From contig CAWIQE010000019.1 in NCBI GenBank assembly GCA_963838155.1, positions 310,001 through 374,000 on the forward strand: 64,000 nucleotides of DNA, in the 5' to 3' direction. A program made the translations under genes and the position numbers. The DNA is from Pararhizobium_B sp963838155 (GTDB taxonomy: Bacteria; Pseudomonadota; Alphaproteobacteria; Rhizobiales; Rhizobiaceae). Of this stretch, positions 54,004 to 63,200 are shown in pieces. The notes beneath the pieces are model-generated. The model was given only the letters and a program-made list of their open reading frames with translations, ran no database searches and was not told the DNA's origin. Within the stretch, counting starts at the first letter, position 1; every line of letters begins with the position of its first letter.

Positions 54004-56009
54004 TCGGCCTGAATAGCGATTTGCTCGAGCGTTTGCAACAAAACGTCCGGATCCACCGGCTTTTCGACGTAATCGGCGGCGCCGGCCGCCATCGCCTTGT
54101 CGCGCGTCTTGCCCTGCCCGTCGGCCGTCAGGACGACGATCGGCATGGTCGCCAGGGCATTCGACCGTTCGTAGGAGCGGATCAGCTCGATCGCCTCGAT
54201 GCCGTCCATTTCGGGCATGGCGAGGTCGGTCAGCACGAGATCGAACCGGCTCCTTTCGCCGGTCCGGTCGCAGGCGCGCTCGGCGAGTTCCCGCCCGTTC
54301 GTGACGTGGACGACGTCGTGCCCGCCGCGCTGCAGCGCCGACCGCACCAGCAGGGCGTTCACCGGGTTGTCCTCGGCCAGGAGCACGGCGAGCTTGCGCG
54401 TGGCCGCGGTCTTGCCGCGGCGCAGCGCCAGCCGATCGGCCTGTCCTTCCGAGCGCTCCTCCAGCCAGCCGCCCAGCCCGCCGGTCTCGCGCCGCAGGAC
54501 CTTCACCACCGAGGAGGGCCGCAACGGCCGGATGAGCCATGCGGAATAGGCCTGGGCGCGGGCCTTGGTCAGCGATTCGCGCTCGGCGGGCGTCACCATC
54601 ATCGTCCGTCCGATGCGCTTGCGGGTCGCGGCCGCAAGGGCGGAGAAGACCGCCTTGGCGCGGCCGGCGATGCGCCGGTCGACGACGATGTCCGTCAAGG
54701 CGTCCTCGCCGCCGAGGCGCGCGATCGCCGCCGCGGCCTCCGCGGACGATCGAACGGCTTCGGCCGCCCCGCCCTGGTCGCGGATCTGTCGGACCAAGGC
54801 CGTCCCCGTCGGCCCCTCCGGGGCGATCAGGAGAACCCGGCTGTCGGCCAGCTGGGTGCCGGGACCGGAGGCGGGCTCGCCCGCCGGCGTGACGAGCGGC
54901 ACGTCGAAGGAGAAGGTGCTGCCGTTGGTCCCGTCGCTGTCGACGGCCAGCGTCCCGTCCATCGCGGCCACGAGCCGGGCGGAGATGGCGAGGCCCAGGC
55001 CGGCACCGCCCTTCCTGCGGGTCGACCCGCCTTCGACCTGCTCGAACTCGCGGAAGATTCGCTGGAGATCGGCCTCGCCGATGCCGGGCCCGGTATCGGT
55101 CACGCGGAACTCGAGGCGGTCCCCCGCCCTCGACACCTCGACGAACACGCCGCCCACCTCCGTGAACTTCACCGAGTTCCCGATCAGGTTGAACAGCACC
55201 TGGCGGAGACGGCCATGATCGGCGACGATGTTCTCCGGCACATCGGGGGCGACGTGGGCGGCAACCTCGATATGCTTCTCGTCGGCCTGCAGCGCGGAGA
55301 GCTCGACGACGCTGCCGACCATGTCCCGGAGGTTCCCGGGCTCGGGGCGCAGATAGAAGCGGCCGGCCTCCATGCTGGAGAAATCCAGCAGGTCCTCGAT
55401 GAGCGACAGCAGGGCGTGGCCGGAATGCCGGACGGCCTCGACATAGCTCTGCTGCTCCTGGGTGAGCCTCGTGCGGGCGAGAAGTTCCGTGATTCCGATC
55501 ACCCCGTTCAGCGGCGTGCGGACCTCGTGGCTGACCATGGCCAGGAAGCGGGACTTGGCGGCGCTGGCCGATTCGGCCCGGTCGCGCCCGGCGATCAGGT
55601 CGCGTTCGGCGTCGCGGTGCCTGGTGACGTCGCGGCCGAGCGCGTGGACGACCGCCTGGCCGGTGGCGGGGTCCCGGCTGACGACTTCGCGCCAGTCGTA
55701 GAGGCGGGGTCCGTCCACCGTGACGAGCCCCAGCAGATTCGCTTCGGACGCCTGCGGGTCCGTCTCTCCCCCCGCCTGCACGGGGACGCAGAAATCCAGG
55801 AACGGCCGCCCGACGGCGTCGTCGCAGCCGGTGGTATGGAGAAAAGCGTCGTTGGCATGAAGGATGCGGCCGTCCAGCCCGCGAAGGACCACCAGATCGC
55901 CGAAGGCGGCGAGCAGGCGGTCGAGCGGCAGGGACCGGTCGACGCCGTCGGGTCCCGCCGGGCGGGCAATTCGGTTTTCCGGCTTGCCGGTGCGGGCGGT
56001 TCGTTCCAT
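54000..56009 (-). CDS. Hybrid sensor histidine kinase (PAS-HisKA-HATPase-REC)
   Basis: A soluble 669-residue hybrid kinase. A PAS domain (about 28-135, with LRGLDGRILHANDAFLHTTG) precedes HisKA with His161 in AMVSHEVRTPLNGV and an ATPase domain (NLIGNSVKFTEVGG, DTGPGIGEADL, GGAGLGLAIS). Then comes a degenerate receiver-like segment (about 400-510) without the acidic pair, and a complete C-terminal receiver with Asp595 in LTDLAMPEMDG and Lys650 in EKPVDPD. No membrane helix is seen, so it senses a cytosolic signal. No partner is adjacent. The stop codon lies in the CTAG repeat element. Confidence 0.9.
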   Translation of the reverse strand: MERTARTGKPENRIARPAGPDGVDRSLPLDRLLAAFGDLVVLRGLDGRILHANDAFLHTTGCDDAVGRPFLDFCVPVQAGGETDPQASEANLLGLVTVDGPRLYDWREVVSRDPATGQAVVHALGRDVTRHRDAERDLIAGRDRAESASAAKSRFLAMVSHEVRTPLNGVIGITELLARTRLTQEQQSYVEAVRHSGHALLSLIEDLLDFSSMEAGRFYLRPEPGNLRDMVGSVVELSALQADEKHIEVAAHVAPDVPENIVADHGRLRQVLFNLIGNSVKFTEVGGVFVEVSRAGDRLEFRVTDTGPGIGEADLQRIFREFEQVEGGSTRRKGGAGLGLAISARLVAAMDGTLAVDSDGTNGSTFSFDVPLVTPAGEPASGPGTQLADSRVLLIAPEGPTGTALVRQIRDQGGAAEAVRSSAEAAAAIARLGGEDALTDIVVDRRIAGRAKAVFSALAAATRKRIGRTMMVTPAERESLTKARAQAYSAWLIRPLRPSSVVKVLRRETGGLGGWLEERSEGQADRLALRRGKTAATRKLAVLLAEDNPVNALLVRSALQRGGHDVVHVTNGRELAERACDRTGERSRFDLVLTDLAMPEMDGIEAIELIRSYERSNALATMPIVVLTADGQGKTRDKAMAAGAADYVEKPVDPDVLLQTLEQIAIQAD

Positions 56010-56093
56010 GCCGCACCGTCTAGCACGACAGTCTTTGAAGAGACTTTTGCAGGCTCGTTAAAGTTTTACCGACCGGACCGGAATCCGAATGTT

Positions 56094-57089
56094 TCAGCCC
56101 TGCATGTCGACCACGATCCGCCCGCGCACCTTGCCCTCGACGATGTCACGGGCGGCGTCCGGGATGCCGTCGAAACCGATCGCGGTGGTGAGCGCATGCA
56201 GCTTGTCGAGATCGAGGTCGGAGCCGATCCGGTCCCACGCCTCCATCCTCAGGGCCTTGGGCGCCATGACCGAATCGATGCCGAGCAGCGATACGCCGCG
56301 CAGGATGAAGGGAGCGACGCTCGTCTGCAGGTCCATGCCCTGCGCCAGTCCGCACGCCGCCACGGCGCCGCCGTAGGCGGTCATCGAGAGGACGTTGGCG
56401 AGGGTGTGGCTGCCGACGGCGTCGATGCCCCCGGCCCAGCGCTCCTTGCCGAGCGGCTTGGCGGGCTTCGACAGCTCGTCGCGATGGATGATCTCGGCGG
56501 CGCCCAGCCCCTTGAGGAAGTCCGCCTCCTCCGTGCGGCCGGTCGAGGCGACGACGTGGTAGCCGAGCTTGGACAGGATCGAAATGGCGACGGTGCCGAC
56601 GCCGCCATTGGCACCGGTGACGACCACCGGCCCGCGGTCGGGAAGGATTCCGTGACGCTCCAGGGCCAGCACCGAAAGCATGGCGGTGTAGCCGGCGGTG
56701 CCGACGGCCATGGCGTCATGAGGGCTCAGGCCTTCGGGGAGCGGGATCAGCCAGTCGCTCTTCAGCCGCGCATAGGCCGCGTAGGCGCCGGTGTGGGTCT
56801 CGCCGACGCCGAAGCCGTTGAGAATGACGGAATCGCCCGGGGAAAACGCGCCGGTCTCGCACGAGACGACCGTCCCGGCGCAGTCGATGCCGGGGACCAT
56901 CGGAAATCGGCGCACGACCGGCGCCTTGCCGGTGATGGCGAGGCCGTCCTTGTAGTTGACGGTCGTCGCCTGGACCTCGACCACCGTATCGCCTTCCATC
57001 AGGTCGCCCAAGGTCAGGTCCTTCACCGCGACCGATTGCTTGCCGTCCTCGTCGCGGGTGATGAGAATGCCTTTGAACGGTTCCTGCAT
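56094..57089 (-). CDS. acuI: AcuI-type MDR oxidoreductase (acryloyl-CoA reductase)
   Basis: A 331-residue medium-chain dehydrogenase/reductase starting MQEPFKGILITRDEDGKQSV at ATG 57089 with AGGAGG six bases upstream. It has VNYKDGLAITGKAPVVRRFP, the GIDCAGTV segment and the nucleotide-binding VTGANGGVGTVAISILSKLG. This matches the YhdH/AcuI family, NADPH-dependent acryloyl-CoA reductases used in 3-hydroxypropionate/DMSP-related metabolism. No zinc-binding Cys ligands are seen, as expected. The preceding open frame was discarded as leader. Confidence 0.85.
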   Translation of the reverse strand: MQEPFKGILITRDEDGKQSVAVKDLTLGDLMEGDTVVEVQATTVNYKDGLAITGKAPVVRRFPMVPGIDCAGTVVSCETGAFSPGDSVILNGFGVGETHTGAYAAYARLKSDWLIPLPEGLSPHDAMAVGTAGYTAMLSVLALERHGILPDRGPVVVTGANGGVGTVAISILSKLGYHVVASTGRTEEADFLKGLGAAEIIHRDELSKPAKPLGKERWAGGIDAVGSHTLANVLSMTAYGGAVAACGLAQGMDLQTSVAPFILRGVSLLGIDSVMAPKALRMEAWDRIGSDLDLDKLHALTTAIGFDGIPDAARDIVEGKVRGRIVVDMQG

Positions 57090-57231
57090 GGTCTTCCTCC
57101 TGATTTCCCGGGCTGGGCCGGCTTTCTCGCGAACAAGCTGGGGCAGGCGGCGCCCGGGGTCAATGCCGCAGGGCGACGCCCGAGGAGTTTCGCGTCCGGA
57201 CGGGGCCGCGGACGACCGGCGTCCACCTCCC

Positions 57232-57738
57232 TCAACCGTCTCGAGGGTCCGTGCTTCGGCCGGGCCGCCCCGCGCCGACGATCTCGTCGAGCATGACGGC
57301 CGCGGCACCGACCGTGATGAAGCTGTCGGCCAGGTTGAACACCGCGAAGGACCAGGTCTGTGTGTGGAAGAGGACGTAGTCGACGACGTGGCCGAGGACG
57401 GCGCGATCGATCATGTTGCCGACCGCGCCGCCGATGATGAGGGCGTAGCCGAGATGGGCGAGCCAGCGCTGCGGCACGGTCCTTAAGCGGAGGTAGAGCA
57501 CGAAGGCGACGACCGCGACGGTCAGAACCATCAGCGCCCAGATGCTCGATCCCGTCAGGAAGGAAAAGGCGATGCCGCGATTGTAGGTGCGAAAGAGGCC
57601 GAGCAGCGGCAGCACCGGAACGAGCTCGCGATAGGGCAACGACGTCTCGACGATCCACTTGACGGCCTGGTCGAGCGCGACGGCGAGCGCGACGACAGCG
57701 AGGAACGGCACGGGCCGGGAAAGGACGGAAGGCTTCAC
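57232..57738 (-). CDS. lspA: Lipoprotein signal peptidase (signal peptidase II)
   Basis: LspA cleaves prolipoprotein signal peptides after lipidation. The 168-residue protein has four hydrophobic helices and the family aspartates in GNMIDR (Asp111), VVDY (Asp120) and FNLADS (Asp138). The start is GTG 57738, overlapping the upstream methyltransferase stop (GTGA). Works in the same pathway as Lnt (26971-28566). Confidence 0.95.
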   Translation of the reverse strand: MKPSVLSRPVPFLAVVALAVALDQAVKWIVETSLPYRELVPVLPLLGLFRTYNRGIAFSFLTGSSIWALMVLTVAVVAFVLYLRLRTVPQRWLAHLGYALIIGGAVGNMIDRAVLGHVVDYVLFHTQTWSFAVFNLADSFITVGAAAVMLDEIVGAGRPGRSTDPRDG

Positions 57739-58583
57739 GCCGTGTCTCCGGTTTTCAGCAGGTGCCGGCGGGCTTCGAAGAGCATCACGCCGGCGGCGAT
57801 CGCCAGATTGAGGGAATCCGCGCGTCCGGCCTGGGGGATCAGCGCCAGGGTGTCGCAGGCCGCGGCGAGATCGTCCGGCAGGCCCGCCTGCTCGTTGCCC
57901 ATCAGCAGGACCACCGGCTTCGAGCGGTAGTCGATCGAGCGGTAGTCGACGGCGCCGGAAAGGTGCGTCCCGACGAGCCGGACGTCGACCGAGCGGCGCC
58001 AGCGCAGGAATGCCTCGGGGGCGGCCCGTGCGACGGGAACCGCGAAGATCGAGCCCATGGTCGCCCGAACGGTTTCCGTCGAGAAGGGGTCGGTGGTGTC
58101 TCCGACGAGGACGACGCCGCTCGCGCCCGCGGCGTCGGCGGTGCGGATGATCGTGCCCAGATTGCCCGGATCGCGCACCCGGTCGAGGGCGATCCAGGTC
58201 TCGCCGGCCGCCGGCCGGATCCCGGAGAGAGACGCCAGGCGCTGCTCGAAGACGGCCATGACGGTTTGCGGATTGTCGCGCCGGGCGACGGCCGACATGA
58301 CCTTCTCGCTCGCCTCGAGGACGAGCCCCCCGGCGGCGACGGTGCGCGCGGCGACCTTCTCGACGGCGGGCTTGCCGCGCGCCGCCTTGGAACAGACCAG
58401 CGTGCGGATCGTCCAGCCCAGGTCCAGGGCGTCGATCACCAGCTTCAGGCCTTCGGCGAGGAAGGCGCCGGCGGCGTCGCGGTTCTTCTTGAGCGCGAGG
58501 CCGCGAATGTCCTTGACGATCGGATTTGCGAGGCTGGTGACTTCCTTCACCTGGCCGACGCGGCCGTCCCGATGGCCGCTCAT
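57735..58583 (-). CDS. TrmH-family (SpoU) RNA 2'-O-methyltransferase
   Basis: A 282-residue SPOUT-class RNA methyltransferase. An N-terminal substrate-binding domain precedes the catalytic domain with LDRVRDPGNLGTIIRTADAAG, LLMGNEQAGLP and the knot motif IPQAGRADSLNLAIAAGVM. The exact rRNA or tRNA target is unknown. A 15-base tandem duplication gives the repeated DYRSIDYRS near residue 215. It overlaps the rlmI-like gene start side by ATGA and the lspA GTG. Confidence 0.88.
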   Translation of the reverse strand: MSGHRDGRVGQVKEVTSLANPIVKDIRGLALKKNRDAAGAFLAEGLKLVIDALDLGWTIRTLVCSKAARGKPAVEKVAARTVAAGGLVLEASEKVMSAVARRDNPQTVMAVFEQRLASLSGIRPAAGETWIALDRVRDPGNLGTIIRTADAAGASGVVLVGDTTDPFSTETVRATMGSIFAVPVARAAPEAFLRWRRSVDVRLVGTHLSGAVDYRSIDYRSKPVVLLMGNEQAGLPDDLAAACDTLALIPQAGRADSLNLAIAAGVMLFEARRHLLKTGDTA

Positions 58584-59641
58584 TCGGGCACCCAGCGGCT
58601 GAAAAGCGAGGTGGAGAGCGCGCGGCCCGCGGTCCCGCCGGTCTCGCCGGTCTCGCGGATCAGCAGCTCGCCGGACTCCACCCTGCCGCCGGCCCCGCGC
58701 ATCGTCTCGCGCATCAGTTCGTGGATCGAATAGAAGGACGAGCGGATGGAATAGGCGGTCAGCACCAGCGCGAGGGCTTCGCGGGACAGCAGGCTGCGGC
58801 AGACGTCGAGCAGCGGCGGGAGGTGATCGAACAGCTGCCAGACCTCGCCGTTCGGACCGCGGCCGAACTTCGGCGGATCCGCGAGGACGATGTCGTAATC
58901 GTTGCCGCGCCGCTCCTCGCGCAGGACGAATTTCATGGCGTCGTCGCAGATCCAGCGGATCGGGCGGTCTCCCAGCCCGGCGAGCGCCTGGTTTTCCCGG
59001 GCCCAGCCGATGGCTTTCTTGGAGGCATCCACATGGGTGACCTCGGCACCGGCCTGGGCCGCCACCAGCGAGGCGACGCCGGTGTAGCCGAAGAGGTTCA
59101 AGACCTTCACCGGCCGGCCCGCGGCGGCCACGATCCCGCGCATCCAGGACCAGTGGGCGATCTGCTCCGGGAAGACGCCGACGTGGCGGAAGGACGTGAA
59201 GCGGCCGTTGAAATCGACATCGAGGAGGCGCATGGGCCAGGTCTCGCCGAGCGGCGCGGCGGGAAAGCGCCAGCGCCCCATGCCGTCCTCGTCGGTGTCG
59301 CCGGTGAAGACGGCGTCGGCACGCTCCCAGACGCCCGCTTCCAGCGATTTCGGCCAGAGCGCCTGCGCCTCGGGCCGCACGATCCGGTAGGGGCCGTAGC
59401 GCTCGAGCTTCTCGCCGCCGCCGCTGTCGATCAGGGCGTAACCCTCGTCCGCGGCCGTTTCCAGTATCAGGGGCACGCGCTCGCCCGGCCGTTCACCGGA
59501 TCGCGGCGGGCGCGGGGCGAGCAGGGGCGCAGGCGGCGTCCGGCCCGGGACGTCGGCGCCGCCGGACCGCTTGCGCACGGGCCCGCGGGGGCCGCGCCCG
59601 GCCCCGGAACGGCCGCCGGATCTTCGTTTCGTGTCTGCCAA
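58580..59641 (-). CDS. Class I SAM-dependent rRNA methyltransferase (RlmI/RlmK-like)
   Basis: A 353-residue methyltransferase with a basic Gly/Arg-rich N-terminus (about 1-50) and the SAM-binding core VLNLFGYTGVASLVAAQAGA, HVDASKKAIGWARENQAL and catalytic DPPKFGRGPNGEVW. Similar to RlmI-class 23S rRNA m5C enzymes. TTG 59641 gives the rhizobial-like start before the charged region; ATG 59725 is an alternative but extends into the divergent promoter region. Its stop overlaps the TrmH-family gene. Confidence 0.82.
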   Translation of the reverse strand: MADTKRRSGGRSGAGRGPRGPVRKRSGGADVPGRTPPAPLLAPRPPRSGERPGERVPLILETAADEGYALIDSGGGEKLERYGPYRIVRPEAQALWPKSLEAGVWERADAVFTGDTDEDGMGRWRFPAAPLGETWPMRLLDVDFNGRFTSFRHVGVFPEQIAHWSWMRGIVAAAGRPVKVLNLFGYTGVASLVAAQAGAEVTHVDASKKAIGWARENQALAGLGDRPIRWICDDAMKFVLREERRGNDYDIVLADPPKFGRGPNGEVWQLFDHLPPLLDVCRSLLSREALALVLTAYSIRSSFYSIHELMRETMRGAGGRVESGELLIRETGETGGTAGRALSTSLFSRWVPE

Positions 59642-59760
59642 GGTTCGCTTCGGTGGTTCGGTCCTTCTTACGAGGGTGGCAATAGCACCGGCGGTGCACT
59701 TGGCAAAGCCGTTTCCGACCTGCATAACTTGCCGGAAACCCCGACGGATGGAGACGACCC

Positions 59761-60222
59761 ATGGAAATGAAGGGCGAAGAACGCATCGAAGCGCCGCGCG
59801 AGAAGGTCTGGGACGCGCTCAACGATCCGGACGTCCTGCGTCAATGCATTCCCGGCTGCCAGTCCCTCGAGAAGACGTCGGACGCCGGTTTCGCGGCGTC
59901 GGTCAAGGTCAAGGTGGGGCCCGTGTCGGCCAATTTCAAAGGCGAGGTCACGCTGGAGAACATCAACGCCCCGGTCAGCTACACCATCGCCGGAGAAGGC
60001 AAGGGCGGCATCGCGGGCTTCGCCAAGGGCGCGGCCGACGTCCACCTTTCGGACGACGGCAGCGACACGCTGCTTTCCTACGACGTGCGGGCGCAGGTCG
60101 GCGGCAAGCTGGCGCAGATGGGGTCGCGGCTGATCGATTCCACCGCCAAGAAACTCGCCGGGCAGTTCTTCTCGGAGTTGAACCGGGTGGTGTCCGGCAA
60201 GACGGATGCGTCCGCCTCCTGA
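59761..60222 (+). CDS. CoxG-like SRPBCC protein
   Basis: A 153-residue START/SRPBCC protein starting MEMKGEERIEAPREKVWDAL, with LNDPDVLRQCIPGCQSLEK and KVKVGPVSANFKGEVTLENI, typical of carbon monoxide dehydrogenase subunit G family. CoxG recruits or matures CODH at the membrane, but no cox or xanthine-dehydrogenase-type genes are nearby; in many genomes it is an orphan. Divergent from the methyltransferase gene. Confidence 0.85.
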   Translation: MEMKGEERIEAPREKVWDALNDPDVLRQCIPGCQSLEKTSDAGFAASVKVKVGPVSANFKGEVTLENINAPVSYTIAGEGKGGIAGFAKGAADVHLSDDGSDTLLSYDVRAQVGGKLAQMGSRLIDSTAKKLAGQFFSELNRVVSGKTDASAS

Positions 60223-60245
60223 CTCGTCCGGCTCCGGCCGGTCCG

Positions 60246-61217
60246 TCAGCCGCGGGCCGCATGCCTTTCGTACACCAGGCAACCGGCGGAGAAATCCTCG
60301 AGCGCCGTTCCCGTCGACTTGAACAGGGTGATTTCCCGTTCGCCCGTCCGGCCCGGATGGTCCCCGCGCGCCAGCATGGCGAGATCCGCTCGGATGTCGC
60401 TCCGCGAGATGACGCCCGCCTCGAGCGGCTGCACGAGGTCGCCGCCCTCCTTGAGCGCGCCGTCGAAGGTGTCCACGAACAGCGTCGCGCGCCGCACGGC
60501 CTCGTCGTCCAATTCCCTGAGCTTCGGGGTGAACGCTCCGACGAGATCGACATGCGCGCCCTCCGCCAGCCAGCGGCCTTCGATCAGCGGCACCTCGGAG
60601 ATGGTCGCCGCGCAGACGAGGTCGGCGCCGCGCACCGCAGCTTCGAGATCGCCGGAGGCCCGGACCGAAAGGCCGTCTCCGTCCAGCTCGGCCGCGAGCC
60701 GCTCGGCGTTCGCCGGGTTCCGGTTCCAGACGGTGACCTCGCGGATCGGGCGGACGGCCGCATGCGCGCGGATCAGGTGGGGCGCCAGCTTGCCGGCGCC
60801 GACCATCGTCATGCGGGCGGCATCACTGCGGGCCAGGTACGACGCCGCGAGCGCCGACGCGCAGGCGGTGCGCCAGACCGTCAGCGCCTGGCCGTCGATC
60901 AGCGCCAGCGGCGTTCCGGTCTTTCCGTCGGCGAGGAAATAGATTCCCATTACGGCGGGACTGCCGTGCTCGTTGTTGTCGGGATTGACGGTGACGATCT
61001 TGACGCCGACATAGCCGCCGGCCGACGTGCCGCGGGCGACGAAATCCGTCCAGGCCGGCATCAGGAGAAGCGTTCCGTCGGTCCCGTCGGGGCGCGCTAT
61101 CGCGTGGTGATGGCGCGTCGGCGCGCAGACGCCCTCGGCAAAGGTCGCGCGGAGCGCCTCGACGAGGTCCGCATGGGTCAGCGAGCGGTCGACGTCCTCG
61201 GCGGATATGACGTTCAA
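60246..61217 (-). CDS. Ornithine cyclodeaminase / mu-crystallin family protein
   Basis: A 323-residue NAD(P)-binding enzyme of the OCD family. It has LMPAWTDF, GVKIVTVNPDNNEHG, TVWRTACASALAASYLAR and the Rossmann segment MTMVGAGKLAPHLIRAHAAV. Members act as ornithine cyclodeaminase, alanine dehydrogenase or delta1-pyrroline-2-carboxylate reductase; which cannot be decided here. The start is TTG 61217 with a strong GGGGAGG upstream. Confidence 0.85.
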   Translation of the reverse strand: MNVISAEDVDRSLTHADLVEALRATFAEGVCAPTRHHHAIARPDGTDGTLLLMPAWTDFVARGTSAGGYVGVKIVTVNPDNNEHGSPAVMGIYFLADGKTGTPLALIDGQALTVWRTACASALAASYLARSDAARMTMVGAGKLAPHLIRAHAAVRPIREVTVWNRNPANAERLAAELDGDGLSVRASGDLEAAVRGADLVCAATISEVPLIEGRWLAEGAHVDLVGAFTPKLRELDDEAVRRATLFVDTFDGALKEGGDLVQPLEAGVISRSDIRADLAMLARGDHPGRTGEREITLFKSTGTALEDFSAGCLVYERHAARG

Positions 61218-61239
61218 GCGTTCCTCCCCCGGTCCGGCG

Positions 61240-61581
61240 TCAGGACGGCGTGGTCGTGGCCACCTCGCGCCGGCCCGCGTCGTTGACGCGCTTCTGCTTG
61301 TCCGCCTCGGCGTGCCAGCGCACGGCCTCGCGGGCTTCCTTGCGGGCGCGCTTGCGGTATTTCCCCTGGTTGAGCCAGGTCGCGAAGGCGCCGATCAGCA
61401 TGCCGACGATGAGGGCCGTGAAGAGGTAGACGAAGAACGGCGCCGTCACGGAAAGCACCTTGTCGTCCGGATTGAACGGGTTGAGCGCGAAGCGGACCCA
61501 CTCCCTGTTGGCCACCGACAGCACCACGAGAATGACTGCGACGGGCACGAGTATGACGATATTCACGATCTTGCGGGTCAT
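61240..61581 (-). CDS. LapA-domain (DUF1049) inner-membrane protein
   Basis: A 113-residue protein with two membrane helices (IVNIVILVPVAVILVVLSVA and FFVYLFTALIVGMLIGAF) and a charged cytosolic tail, the LapA/DUF1049 pattern. LapA-type proteins take part in LPS assembly or envelope homeostasis. Located between ihfB and the OCD gene, as in several alphaproteobacteria. Confidence 0.85.
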   Translation of the reverse strand: MTRKIVNIVILVPVAVILVVLSVANREWVRFALNPFNPDDKVLSVTAPFFVYLFTALIVGMLIGAFATWLNQGKYRKRARKEAREAVRWHAEADKQKRVNDAGRREVATTTPS

Positions 61582-61744
61582 CGTTCCGTTTCCTCACCAG
61601 CGGCCTGTTGCCGATGGACATGACGCTTGGCGGTGGCCGGAGGTTCCCGGCGGCCCTCGCCCGCGGCATCGATCGTCCGCGTTTTACCGCTCCGGTCGCA
61701 GGATACAAGGGTCACGGCGAAAGAGTGACGGCGGCGAGGACCCG

Positions 61745-62035
61745 TCAATCGGACCGATCGGAGTTCAGGCGTTCCCGGAGTTCCTTGCCCGTCTTGAAGA
61801 ACGGCACCCATTTCTCCTCGACGAAGACGGCTTCGCCGGTCCGGGGATTGCGGCCCGAGCGGGCGGGACGGTTCTTCACGGAAAAGGCGCCGAAACCGCG
61901 CAGCTCCACGCGGTTGCCGTCGGCGAGGGCGTCGGTGATCTCGTCGAGCACCGCGTTGACGATGTTCTCGACGTCACGGTGATACAGGTGAGGATTCCTG
62001 GCGCCGACAATCTGCACCAGCTCGGATTTGATCAC
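61745..62035 (-). CDS. ihfB: Integration host factor subunit beta
   Basis: A 96-residue HU/IHF-family DNA-bending protein. It shows VELRGFGAFSVKNRPARSGR and NPRTGEAVFVEEKWVPFFK, the beta-arm region inserting Pro into the minor groove. The start is GTG 62035. IHF is relevant to the sigma-54 promoter at 5926, which may need bending. It follows sppA by 16 bases. Confidence 0.93.
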   Translation of the reverse strand: MIKSELVQIVGARNPHLYHRDVENIVNAVLDEITDALADGNRVELRGFGAFSVKNRPARSGRNPRTGEAVFVEEKWVPFFKTGKELRERLNSDRSD

Positions 62036-62051
62036 TTCGCCGTCCCCTCAT

Positions 62052-63014
62052 TCATTCTTTATTTGGTTGAGCGTCAAACTGCCAAAGCGAGACAAGACCG
62101 TCAAGAAACAACTTGCTCGGCGACAGGACGCCGAGGGCCCGGTCCCAGGGGATGCCGCCCGTCCAGGCGCCGAGGGCCCCGGAGGCCGCCTGGCCGATGA
62201 GGCCCCAGCCGCCGCCTTCCGTGCGTTTCCACTCGATAACGGGCAGGTCGGCGCTCACCCCTTTGGTCGCCAGCCACTTACGCGCCTCGGCATCGCTTCC
62301 CAGCTCGTCGATCAGTCCGTTGCCGAGCGCCTGCCGCCCGGTGAAGACGCTTCCGTCGGCAAGTTTCATCGCCTTCTCGTGATCGAATCCGCGCCGGGTC
62401 GCGACGAGGTCGACGAACCAGTGATAGCTGTCCTGGATCATCGAATTGATCATGGCCTTGGCCGCGTCGCTGGCCGGGTGGAACGGCGAGGGTTCCGCCT
62501 TCAGCGGCGCCGACTTGATCTCGTTGACGCTGACGCCGACCTTGTCGAGCAGTTCGGAGAACTGCGGATACTGGAAGAGCACGCCGATGGAGCCGACGAT
62601 CGAGGTCTGGCTGGCGATGAGGTGGTCGCCGGCGGCGGCGACCATGTAGGCCGCGGACGCCCCGAGGGTCCTTATCTCGCTGACGACCGGCTTGACCGCC
62701 GCGACCCGTCGGACGGCGCGGTAGACTTCCTCGCCGCCGTAGGTGGTGCCGCCCGGCGAATTGATTTCGACGATGAGGGCCTTGGCCTGGTCGCTCTTGG
62801 CGATGCGGTCGAGCCGCTTGACGAGATCCCGGTCGTCGGTGATGAGGCCGGACACGGAAATGCGGGCGACGTGCGGGCTGGCCATGCCACCGGCGCCGCG
62901 ATGGCCGTAGCCGTAGACGAACACGGCGAGCACGAGAAGACCGAAAACTCCCAGCCGCCAGAACGTCAGCTTGCGCCGCAATCGCCGTCTGTCCGCAATT
63001 CCATACTGGTCCAA
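62052..63014 (-). CDS. sppA: Signal peptide peptidase SppA (S49 family)
   Basis: A membrane-anchored 320-residue serine protease degrading cleaved signal peptides. An N-terminal membrane helix (about 20-37) precedes the S49 domain with nucleophile Ser120 in TLGASAAYMVAA and general base Lys172 in SAPLKAEP; SPGGTTYGG forms the oxyanion region. TTG 63014 (MDQYGIADRRRLRRKLTFWR) has GGGAGG nine bases upstream and is preferred over TTG 63035. It is the short, bacterial-type SppA. Confidence 0.92.
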   Translation of the reverse strand: MDQYGIADRRRLRRKLTFWRLGVFGLLVLAVFVYGYGHRGAGGMASPHVARISVSGLITDDRDLVKRLDRIAKSDQAKALIVEINSPGGTTYGGEEVYRAVRRVAAVKPVVSEIRTLGASAAYMVAAAGDHLIASQTSIVGSIGVLFQYPQFSELLDKVGVSVNEIKSAPLKAEPSPFHPASDAAKAMINSMIQDSYHWFVDLVATRRGFDHEKAMKLADGSVFTGRQALGNGLIDELGSDAEARKWLATKGVSADLPVIEWKRTEGGGWGLIGQAASGALGAWTGGIPWDRALGVLSPSKLFLDGLVSLWQFDAQPNKE

Positions 63015-63200
63015 GGCCAGAAACCTCCCGAGCAACCCAAGGTCTGAATATCAGATGTTTCCGGGCAAAACCACAATCCGCTGAAAACGTGGGAACGAGC
63101 AGTTTGCCTTTCCCGGCGCAATCGCCATATTCGTGACCGGCGCGCCGCCTTGGGCCGGGCGCGGAGATGACGGATACCGGCATGACGAGAACGGGCAGCC

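Noticed and set aside
53904..57296. 1130-residue plus-strand frame opposite the hybrid kinase and acuI
   Set aside because: Antisense to two recognised genes and starting inside a repeat element.
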